From Amorphophallus konjac (taxonomy: Eukaryota; Streptophyta; Magnoliopsida; Alismatales; Araceae): DNA of 64,000 bases. The DNA lies in the NCBI GenBank assembly GCA_022559845.1, contig CM040120.1, positions 165,894,334-165,958,333 of the forward strand, read 5' to 3'. The translations under genes and the position numbers were made by a program. Under the pieces are notes generated by a model. The model did not search any database. It saw only the letters and a program-made list of their open reading frames with translations, and was not told the origin of the DNA. Shown piece by piece: positions 47,201 through 58,054 of the stretch (within the stretch, counting starts at the first letter, position 1; every line of letters starts with the position of its first letter).

Positions 47201-50200
47201 GTTTGATCAATTGTCCACTGATCTAGTTGTTATCATCTCATGCGAATTTTAAATTGGGTAGAATTCTTTGAACGATCCATTCACCCCCCCTCTGGATCAG
47301 TGTTTATCAATCGTACCTAACTAACAGTTGGTATCAGAGCGGTGTCTGCATACAAGGTCCAGCGACCTGTAGATTCGATCTTGCTGTCTTAGGTGCTAAT
47401 TTGTTTTTAGTGCATAATTATTCCTGTTGCCTTGAACTTACTCGCTATTTGTTTTTCAATGGCTTTACCACCCGTCTTTAGTGGTTCTGGTTTCAGTCAG
47501 TGGTACACTGCTTTACATGCTTATGTAAATTCTGCTAATCCTGATTTGTGGAAATTAATTTCACAAGGTCCTCACACCTAACCAACGAAAGTGTCCAAAT
47601 GGACCGACAGACACAGATCAAAGGATGGAGAAAATCAGAAAGCCTTTAACCTGTTGAAATCAGCTACTGACAGAGCCTTATGGTCTTGTCTTCATAATTG
47701 CAGCTCAGCAAAGGACATCCTGGATAGGCTGAAGCAATTTCACAGGGTAAACGAGGACAACTGCATGATGGCTAACAGAAGTAACCAATTGGCAGCAATC
47801 AAGGCAGCAGTCAGACTAAAGATGATGATGATGAGGTAAATCTCTTCGAGAATTTCTCTCTAGAAGATTGGGAGAATGCATATGCTGAATTATTTGAATC
47901 TCATGAACTGTTAAGAAAACAGTATAAGAAATTGAAGAAGGGTACTGGTTTAGATAGTTCAAGTTCTCCTTGTAGAAAGTGTGTTGAATTGAAAAATATT
48001 CATGATGCCTGTATATCTGATTCTCTAATGTTGAAGAAACAAATTTCCTTATTGAAAACTGAGAATCAAGATCATGTGAAAGAAATCTCTGAACTTGAAA
48101 AGAAGCTTAGTCTAGCTAGTCATGATTCTGTTCAGAGCAAGGATTTGCTGAAAGAAATTGAATGTGTTAAGTCTGAATTAAACAAGCTGAAATCTGAAAA
48201 TGATTCTCTTAAAGAGTTCTCCAATAAAAACGATGAAAAATCAGAGAAACTTAGACAGGAGAACAAATTGCTGATTGAAAAGCTTAATGCCATAAAATCT
48301 GTAAACATAGAATTACAGAAAGATTCTGAAAAACAACAGGAAATGTTTCATGAATGTCAGTCTCTCTCAGATGAATGGGTGGTTGATGCTGATCTCCTAG
48401 AGCAGAATGGTAAACTGCAAGAGGAAATCAATGAGTTGAAACATCTAAACACCCAGTTGACAGATAGGCTAATAACAATGGAAAAAGGCAAGTGTGTGAG
48501 TGTGGATAATTCTGATAGGTTGATGAATGCTGAACAAGAAATTGAGAGTCTGAAAACCATCAACTTAATGTTAAATGAAAATGTCAGTTGTAGTGAACGG
48601 AAAATAGCTGGGTATGAGCTTACTATCACATCCCTTCAACAAGAAGTTGATGATCTTTATAAGCCCCTATCTGAAGCTGACAATGAAACAAAACTAAAAC
48701 AGGAAGTTGAAAAACTCAAGAGTCTGAATGATGCCTTGCATCAACAAGTCATTTCCTGTGAAACAGATCTGTCCAAATATGAAGCTAAAATTGCTGATTT
48801 GAATTTTGAGATTAAAGATTTGAAAAATTCTCTATCAAAATTTGTCAAAGGTAAGGACAATCTGAATAAGCTTCTTGGAAAGAGTGATAACTTTGAGAGA
48901 AAGGGACTGGGCTATAGTCCGACAAATAAAAGGAGTAATGGGAATGAAACATCTACTATTTTTGTCAAAGCCACCAATCAGAACACAACCTCTGCTCCTT
49001 CTGTCTTCAAATTCACTGCACAAAAATCCACTGTGAAACTCAAAACTGTGGAACAAAATCAAAAATTGAAAAAGGGTGAAACTTCACAGAAGAAGGATAA
49101 AGACACTCCTGCTACTATAAAGAAGGCTACACACAATTCACATGATCTCTCACACACTCACATTAAAAAGGGTTCATGTTATTATTGTGGGAAGCATGGT
49201 CATCTCATGAGTGAATGTTTTATCATGAAAGAAGACAATAAACAGCATGCCAAGTTCCCCATTCATGTTCATGGTCCATATGGATCTAACCACAATCCTA
49301 GTCAGCACATTGTGTGCTTCAACTGCAATAAGCCTGGGCACAAGGCTGCTGAGTGCTGGTTTAGATCTACTTGGGGTAAAAATGTTTTTCATAGAAGAAA
49401 TTCTTTTGCTTGCTCCCACTGTGGGAAAAAGGGGCACACAGTCAAGGACTGTTGGTATGTTCAAAAGAACTATGTTAAACCCCATTTTGTCAAATTCCCT
49501 GCAAAACCTTTTGTGAAAATTTCATGTTATAACTGTGGGAAGCCAGGTCATAAATCTGCCGAATGTTGGATGGTTAAGAACAAGCATCAAACTGCTCATG
49601 CATATAACAGAAAATCTTATGAACATGTTTATAAACATCACCCTGCTGTTAATATGCATCATAAGAATCAAACACCAGCCATTTCATGTAGATACTGTGG
49701 AAAATTTGGACATTCTATGGATGACTGCTCACTGATGAAATTTGATGATAATGTTGCTATGAAAATGTTTAGAAAATCTGTCAGGGCTAACGCAGGACCC
49801 AAAGCTGCTTGGGTCCCTGCAGGATCAAGATGATCAATTACTTTGCAGGTGTGCCTTGGAGGGAGAAATAAAAGGGGTTAACCAAGGCACTCAAAAAGAA
49901 AAACCCCAGGACTCAATTCAGGTCAGTTCTGAAATCTGTTTCAATTTCGTTATCTGAAATTGTTGTTTTGCTTGGTTGATTTTTGATGTTCTTCTCATGC
50001 TGTTGTTTGCACTAAATAAATGAGATTGGTTTGCACTGCATATGTCATTTGCATGACCATCATGGTATATGAAATGGAACATTGCTGGAGGGCAGTTGGA
50101 GTGTGTCTGGATGCTACTGCCATGTGTGAGGTGGTCCTTGGACCAAGTCCTCTGCTCAGTACCATGGGTCAAGTCAAATAGAGCAGTGTATTGCATATCA

Positions 50201-53200
50201 TGTTGATCTGTTGGTGCTAAACTGAAGTTTTCTGAAATATGAATTGAACAATCATGCTTATAGTAATTCTCATCTGTCTAACTTGCATAAACTGCATCAA
50301 TTCAGGGGGAGCTTGTTGAGTCTTATGTGAGTCACTGCATATAGTCAAGGGGGAGCTTTATTATATTGTTGTCACTATTTGAAATTCACATTCTACACTC
50401 TTTCAAATCATCATTTGACTATTTTGAGTTCATACCTTTTTGAATCTGAAAATTTGGCTGCTAATCCTCTATCTGTTGAAGGAGTGTCTCATTTTGTCTG
50501 ACTGAAATGACTTTAAACCTGTATTGAGTGATTGTCTCTGCTAGTGGTTTTAAACCTTATTCTCTCTTGCTGATTGACTCTTCCACCAGCCTGTACTCTT
50601 CCTTCCTATACCTCTTAGCTGGTGTGACTATGTTGGCTGCATTATTCAGTTGTTGGTCAGCTAAATTTATTGTTCTGATCTGAGGAACTTAAGCTGCATC
50701 TCATGCAATTCAGTCTGAGATTTTGGTAGAAACTCCTGTCATATGGGTTTAAGAATTATCACTGAATCAGACTGATATAAGAGTAATGTATTCTCTGCCT
50801 TGTAATTAAACGAATTGAATATATCTGTTGATAAGGTTTAATAAACTTTAACCTCTTGTGTCATGTAATCCTTAAAGTCTCTCATCTGATATTTGAAAAT
50901 TTGAAATCTAGGCTACTTTGGTAGAGATACATAGAGTGAGTGTTGTGGTTAAACATTAACTTGAAAAAGTTGACTAAATGAAAAAATTATGAATTCAGAG
51001 CAATGACTCGGTCACTGAGAAACTGAGTTCCTTATCAATGAAATAAAGTAACTCATGTCATGAGGTGCCACAGTTATCTCTGATAAAAATTTAGTGAAAC
51101 AAAACCTGACAGAGCAATAGCTTATTTGTGTTGAGTAGCTGGGGAGTCTGGCCTCTGATAAAGGTGTCTTCTCATGTAAAAAGACACTCATATTGCTAAC
51201 TCTGCTCTCAAAGTGAGAGGCAATGTCAGTTATCACACTGAGTAACTGGGTCACTTCATCTAAGACTTGTTCTGCCTCATGTAAAAAGGTGTTGATCAAC
51301 TTAAATTGCTCAGGAAAAAATATAATGTGCTTCAAATAAAATTATCTTGAAAAAATCTGTCAACTCATGTTCTTGAAAAAGTGTTTAACTTCAGTACTAA
51401 CCTGTGTATCTTTCAAAGGTGCAATTGAGATCATATGTGTAAGATAAAAGATGATTGTTTTTGAGTGTTTTTCTGACTATTTGGTTCACTTTTATTAAAA
51501 CTTGGATTCAGATATGAGCATTGAGTTTAATTTGGCAAAGTTGGTATACATCAAAATTAAATCAGATTGGTTAAGTTGCCACTTCATAACTCCTTATGAT
51601 AGAAGAGTCTACATCTTTTAAGACTTATTGAAGTGATGTATGCATTCAAATCCCTCATGATCAGATTCTTGCATGATCAACAAAGTGAACTTCTCTCTTA
51701 TCAGTTGACTGATTCCATCTGCATTTTTCTGACCATACAAATGTGAGGTGCCACTCCCATTATTACCTTGTTCACTTGCAGCCCTCTGAACTTCAGAATC
51801 CTTATGGTGGTGGATTTCAGATTGATTCCTGAGATGCATTTCTCTCCACACTGTTGGAATCTTCCATCTTGTTCTGCAATAAGTTCTGATTCTGTGGTAT
51901 TTTCACCAGAATTCAGATTCTTTGTAATGGTTGATTTCAGATTGATTTATTGGATAACCAGAGTCCATTCCTGTGCTTCAGGGGGAGTTATGGTTTATTT
52001 ACATCTAAGGGGAGAGTAGTCAATCATGCATGTTGATAAGGGGAGAGCTGTTTCATTGTCATAAGGGAGATCTTCATTTTTAAGAACCATGACTCATTCT
52101 CTACATTTATGTGCTGTCTTTGTGTGCTGCATTTATGTGCTACATTTGACTATCAAACCATTTCCCTTCTTTTTGATTATGTCAAAGGGGGAGAATAGTT
52201 TGATGAGTCAGTGTGACTCATTATGTTGCCATCATCAAAAAGGGGGAGATTGTTGTGCCCCTTGTGCTTTGTTGATGATGTGGTGTTTTAATGATAGCAA
52301 CATAATTGAGTCAGATGATGTGGTGTTTTAATGATAGCAACATAATTGAGTCAGATGATGTGGTGTTTTAATGATAGCAACATAATTGAGTCACCACTTT
52401 GTCTTGAATATGTCTGATCTATTCTGTGGGAGATTGCATGAGTGTGCCATGTCTGAATTGTGAAGAATGCATGTGTATGCTTGAGTCATGCTGTGATAAA
52501 TTGGTTTGTGCTTGATTTCTGTTCTGTGCATTGCTTCTCTGCTGATAATGTTCATGTTGTAGTTCATCAAGTCTATACATCCGTCTCACCGTTCACATGC
52601 ATCAAGTATGTACATTGTCCATCTCATGTCATATGTGTTTACTTCATTCAGAACTTGGTACACAAAACAGTTTAACTGTGAGCATGGCATAGATTATACA
52701 CTCACCATGTCTGCATGTCTGCATGTCTGTCTTTCATTAATATGGGTTCTGTGCAATGAGTGCGTTGACGAAGTTGGAGATTGGGTTGACGCATTGGCTG
52801 TCTGTTCACTAGTTGCGTTGACGCAGTGGATCAGCTGGGTTGACGCCATGCTGCTTTGTCTACTTTTTGTTGCTCATTAAGTCTTAAAGTCTGTACAGGG
52901 TAGTTCATGCATCACTCTCTTTGCCAAGTGTATACATCGGTCAGCATTGCATCTTGTTCGCGAAGTCCATACATTGGGCCATTCATCAAAGTCCATACAT
53001 TGCATAATGTCTGTCAAACCAATACATTGCACTGTAGATGCATCGAAGGAAAGTATGCATATTGGTCTGTTCATATGAAGTCTGTACATTGGAAGTGTGT
53101 ACAGTGTTCAGTTGCCTTCTCATAAAGTCTGTACATCGCCTTCAGACTTTCAATTGTTGAGTCTTTACATGTTTTGAGGTTGACAACACTATGAGCTTTA

Positions 53201-56200
53201 GTGTCGTTATTTGTTCCATCGCGTGCTGAACACTGCAGCACCTCGTGCTGCTTTCTGTGCCACCTCGTGTCGCTCCATCTGTGTCACCCCTATGTCTTCG
53301 AGTCTTCTGTATTCGTGTTGTTTCTTCCAAGACCCCGTGTCTTTCTTGCTTTGTGATTACACTTCGTGCTGTTTTTATGTTTTCATGTTATTTTTGTGTT
53401 TGAGTCTACATGTTAATTCTGTGTTTATGTCTTAGTGTTGTTTTTATGTCTTCGTGTTATTTTTGTGTTTGAGTCTTCATGTTATTTCTGTATTCGTGTC
53501 TTCGTGTTGTTTTTATGTTTTCATGTTATTTTTGTGTTTGAGTCTACATGTTAATTCTGTGTTTATGTCTTAGTGTTATTTTTATGTCTTCGTGTTACTT
53601 ATTTCTATCTTCGTCCATGTTTCCTCTGATCGCGTGTTTTACTACCGTTTTACCTCGTGTCGTTCTCTCTTACCTCGTGCTGTTCTCATCTGACTTCGTG
53701 TCGTTATCTTTGTAGTGTTAGCTTTGATACTGTATGTATCTCGTGTCGTTCTCTGTTTATCTCGTGCTATAGTCATCTTTTGTACCTCGTGTCGTTTTCA
53801 GTATAGTGCACCTTTTGCTGTTCTAATGTCTATACATTCATTTCTAAGTTCAAGTCTACACACTTGTTATTACATCTTAAGTCTATACACTCGTGGCTAA
53901 CTGTTCAAGTCAATACACTCGTTGGCTAAGTCTTCAAAGTCTATTCATTTTATCCTTCTGATTAATCTTCTATGACTGTGTGACAGGTACTGTTCGTGGA
54001 GCCTATGCAGAGTGGGGCACGTGATACGAGACTGGCATCTGGCACGTGATCCGAGATGCAGAGGAGCCTCCACGTGGACTGAAGCATTTGGGCGGGAATC
54101 GTGGAGAGCACACGCTGCCCTAATCTGCTGCTGCTATAAATATGTGTCTTCTTCCTCTAAAGAGGAGGTGAGGGAAGAGAGTGACTGAAGTAGAAGCAGC
54201 CAGAGCTAAGAGAAGAAGTGCAGAAGAGAAAGAAGAGATAGAGAAAGCTGAGAGCTAGATCGAGAGAGCAGAAGAAGAAAAAGAAAGAGAGACAGTGAGA
54301 TAGAGAGAGTGAGAAGAAGGAGAAGGCAGAAGCAGTAAGAAGAAGAAGAAGTAAGAAAGAAGAAGAAGAAGAAGAAAAGAGAGTTCGTGCTGGGAGAAAG
54401 AAAGAAGCAGTAGAAGAAGTTCCTGCTGGACCGTGGATCAAATCCAGGCCAGCCAGCTCCTGCGAGAGCCACATTTGTTTTTATCTTTTCAGCTTTCTGT
54501 TGCTGGGTTTTGTTTTTCTTTTGAACTATTCACCTGCTGTATTTCCGATTCTCTGTAGAGAGGTCGGGGTCTCTCCTGTTGGTTCAGGAGAAGGGAGATT
54601 GCTATCTCCCGTTGCAAGTAGATGGGTGCTACTTGTGGGTTCCCTCTGGTTAGAGGAAGGGAGGCTCGTCCTCCGGTTCTGGGCTTGTAGGTTTCAAGTC
54701 CAGGGGTCCCTCCGGTTGGGAGGAAGAGAGGTCCGAGACCTCTGGTTTGCAGGTGACTTAATGTCACTTGTGCTTCCCTCTGGGGTTCAGAGGAAGAGAG
54801 ACTTGGGTCTCTAGGTTCCCCTCCGGTTTGGAGGAAGGGAGGTTTGGTCCTCCGGTTCTGGGCTTGTGGGTAGCAAGTCTAGGGGTTCCCTCCGGGTCTG
54901 GAGGAAGAGAGACCGTGTGTCTCTGGTTTCCAAGTGGCTGGGAGTCACTTGGGGTGTCCCTCCGGTTGGGAGGAAGAGGGGAGGTTGTTCCCCTGGTCAA
55001 GCTGTTTGGCAGCATTTGTTGCAGACTGAGTCTGCTGTGCTAGTGTTACTAGTGGAAGCCTCACTCCGGTTGGAAGTGAGGGGTGGATGTAGGTCTGTTG
55101 ACCGAACCACCTAAAATCATCGTGCAGTGGTTTGTTTGATCGCCTGCTTCCGCTAGATGCATGCTAGGACCGTGATTTAATTGATTATCTACATCCTAGA
55201 ATTTAATTGAGTTTGCATATCTTGTTTGATCAATTGTCCACTGATCTAGTTATTATCATCTCATGCGAATTTTAAATTGGGTAGAATTCTTTGAACGATC
55301 CATTCACCCCCCCTCTGGATCAGTGTTTATCAATCGTACCTAATTAACAGAACTCAGTCATGGAGCTCCTCAACCTCTGCCTCAAGCCCACGCCCGTATA
55401 TGTCCCGACGTGACGGCGCCTTCACGCTAGGGCCAACATCTGCTATGGCATCCAACATAGGTTGAAAATATTCACTTTCAGCAGCATGTGCAGGGAGACC
55501 TGCATGAAAAAATCATTTACAGATGCTTTTAAATGCATGCCCTGCAACTTCTGCAGATTTTTTGACCCCTCTTAATGCACTTTTGATCTTAGGTTGTGTA
55601 GCCTGGGGCCTTCTGTGGAGATAACTGTCCATGGGACCTGCTCTCTGCGTCTGCGGGGGCGGGGCAGCAACATCAGGACGTCGTGCAGCTGTACTGGAGT
55701 AGGTCCCTCCTGAACCCATGGGTGCCTTTCTTTTCCTTCGAGCGGCTTCTTCACGCTCCCTTGCTTCAGTCAGCTCCGGATCAGAATCTTCAATGCCTTC
55801 CTCATCATCATCCCTCCTAACCCTTCTGCCAGAAATCTCCTCAGCAATTTCCTCCTCATCCTCAGCCCTTTGTTGCACCCTCTCCTTTTTCCCCAAAAGG
55901 CACTGGCGCATCTCCTCTCGCACCTCTCGTGGACAGTGATCACATTGTCTCACCTCTCCTCGTACCCCTGCCAAATGTTGCTTTCCTCTAGTTATTCCGC
56001 CATGCATCTCCCTACCACAATAATTACATTTAACCTTTCTTCTCTTAGCATCAACTAAGGATAGGTGAGCCCACCCCGGATCCTCCTGCCCTTGCTGCTC
56101 CTGTGTTTGTTGACGTCTAGGCATGATGCTGCATTATGACAGTTAAAGATAATCTCTTGTAAGTACAATGAAAAAAAGGCAATTCAACATGAAAGAGCTC

Positions 56201-58008
56201 CAAATTAGTCAATGAAGCTTAATTGAGCTTCAATTGAATCTTACTAAACCTAATTAGAGGAAAGCCCCAAATTTAATGGTATAATTAGGGTGGAATTAAC
56301 ACATTTAGCCTAATCACCCTTCAACAAGAATTGCATACCAGCATGAAAGAGGTTAAAATTAGTAAATGAAGCATAATTGAGCTTCAATTGAACCTTACTA
56401 AACCTAATTAGAGGAAAGCCCCAATTTTAACGGTATAATTAGGGCTTAATTAACACATTTAGCCTAATCACCCTTCATAAGAATTGCATACCAACATGAA
56501 AGATGTTAAAATTAGTCAATGAAGCTTAATTGAGCTTCAATTGAATCTTACTAAACCTAATTAGAGGAAAGCCCTAATTTTAACGATGTAATTAGGGCTT
56601 AATTAACACATTTAACCTAATCACCCTTCATAAGAATTGCATATCAGTATGATAGAGCTCCAAATTAGTCAATGAAGCTTAATTGAGCTTCAATTGAACC
56701 TTACTAACCCTAATTAGAGGAAATCCCCAATTTTACTTGTCTAATTAGGGCTTAATTAACATCTTTAGTTTAGTCTAATCACCCATCATAAGAAATATTT
56801 AACAAATTAAGCTTCCATAAAAATTAAAACCTTACTTAGCCCTAATTAGGGTGCCGGGATGGCCGGATCTCTCTGCTACTCTGCTGCGACCTGCGGGATG
56901 GCCGGCTGGTGGCAGGCTGTGGTGCGGCAGGGCAAGCAGCAGCAGGGCGGAGGGCCACAGCAGGCGCGCGTAGGCCGCTGCTGCTGTGCAGCCTGTGCTG
57001 CAGGGCGCAGGCGGGGGTTGCGGCCTGCGGGCGCGGGGCAGGGGCTGGCGGCTGGTGCGCGCAGGGGGGCTGGGCTGGCCGCTGGCGGGCGGACGGACGG
57101 CTGCTGCTGCTGCTGGCGTTCTTCACGGGCGTGGGCGAACAGGCGGGGAGGGTTTCGGCCAGGGAGGGGGAAGGGTTTCGGGGAATCGGGGTCGGGGCGC
57201 GTAGGGGGAAGTGTTCACGTGAACTCCAAAGGGAGTTCACGTGAGTTTCTTTTCGTCCGAAACCGATACCCCAACCCGATACCGAGCGCGCTACAGTAAA
57301 ATGGGTTAAAACGGTATCGGGTCAGGCCGAAACCGATACGTTTCGGCCGAAACGTATCGGTTTCGGCCGATACTGCCATCAATGCCCAGCGGCACTGGAA
57401 GGGGAGTCTCTCTCTCTCTCCCCCCTCAACCCCTACCGTTGGGTGGGAGTTGTTGACACCGAAGGGGGAAGGCCTCCTTCTCTCTCTCTCCTCTCTTCTC
57501 TCTTTCTAGTTCATCTCTCTCTCTCACTCTCTCCTCGCTGGAGGTCGAGGAAAAGGATCCTGAGGTTGGTGAGGTTGGCGAGGTCCCTGTCTGGCATAGG
57601 CCCTTTGAGAGAGTTGTTCTTGCGGTTGAGGATGTGGAGCTGGTCGAGGCGGATGAGGGCGGCGACAGGGCCCAGAGGCTGAGGCAGATGACCTGCCACA
57701 CCCACCCTTGCTAATTAATAGAGGAAGCAGAGCACTGAACCCCCCGTTCAGCTGTAGTGCACGGAGGGCAACATGGCCGTGCTATTGAAGCGGAGGTGGC
57801 TGTTAGGGTTGGGCAGAGGAGCCAATCGACGCGAGAGTGCAGGCGGCAGTGGGAGGCGTACCGGCATGGGAGGTGGCATTACTCCTCCCCATGGTTGTCG
57901 TCAACGACTATAGCTCGGCCGTTTCCCACCAGGTCCCCCCCCCCCCCCCCAACTGGGTGGGGGTTGCCAGTGCCGGAGGGGGAGTGCCTCCCTCTCTCTC
58001 CTCTCTTT

Positions 58009-58054
<46 letters not shown>

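Larger units (their letters stand above)
44268..47326 (+). repeat. 5' LTR of the gag-only element (3059 bp)
   Basis: The LTR starts with two copies of a 40-bp unit (GATGATGTGGTGTTTTAATG ...), followed by arrays of GTCTRTACAT-type and CTCGTGTCGTT-type motifs. Next come three G-boxes, a TATA box at 46112, a GAA-rich run and seven TCCGG hairpins, and the LTR ends CTAACA. About 23 single-base differences from the right LTR were counted by eye, or roughly 0.75 percent, so the insertion is recent. Open frames of 60-105 residues inside are low-complexity and not genes. Confidence 0.92.
44268..55349 (+). mobile_element. gag-only (pol-less) Sirevirus-like LTR retrotransposon, 11,082 bp, nested in hAT-C
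   Basis: The element has 3.06- and 3.10-kb LTRs with TGTTGTGCCC...TAACA ends and a target duplication GAACT (44263-44267, 55350-55354). It has an initiator-methionine-tRNA primer site two bases after the left LTR, and a purine tract abutting the right LTR. The 4.9-kb interior encodes gag with a long coiled coil and five zinc knuckles, then 2.4 kb without any protease, integrase, RT or RNase H. It is therefore non-autonomous and depended on another element's enzymes. Repeated purine tracts and the primer site fit Sirevirus copia elements, the likely partner. The inserted position is within the hAT DUF659 coding sequence. Confidence 0.9.
41320..57384 (-). mobile_element. hAT transposon copy hAT-C, complete ends, 8-bp target duplication, split by an LTR element
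   Basis: The ends are CAAGGATGGCAAACTCGG at 41320 and, on the minus strand, CATTGATGGCAGTATCGG at 57384. They are short imperfect inverted repeats with shared CA, GATGGCA and TCGG. The 8-mer CCCAGCGG stands on both sides (41312-41319 and 57385-57392), the target-site length expected for hAT. Removing the nested retrotransposon and its 5-bp duplication leaves about 4.98 kb. The transposase gene runs on the minus strand. Long-range colinearity with hAT-A and hAT-B confirms the reconstruction of boundaries. Confidence 0.92.

Noticed and set aside
49834..52250. Hidden pol in the nested element on either strand
   Set aside because: I looked for the RT (YVDD), integrase (DDE), protease (DSG) and RNase H motifs in all short frames and saw none.
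56842..57299. Several 70-146-residue frames in GC-rich DNA on both strands
   Set aside because: High GC removes stop codons. No motif, and the position is the hAT leader.
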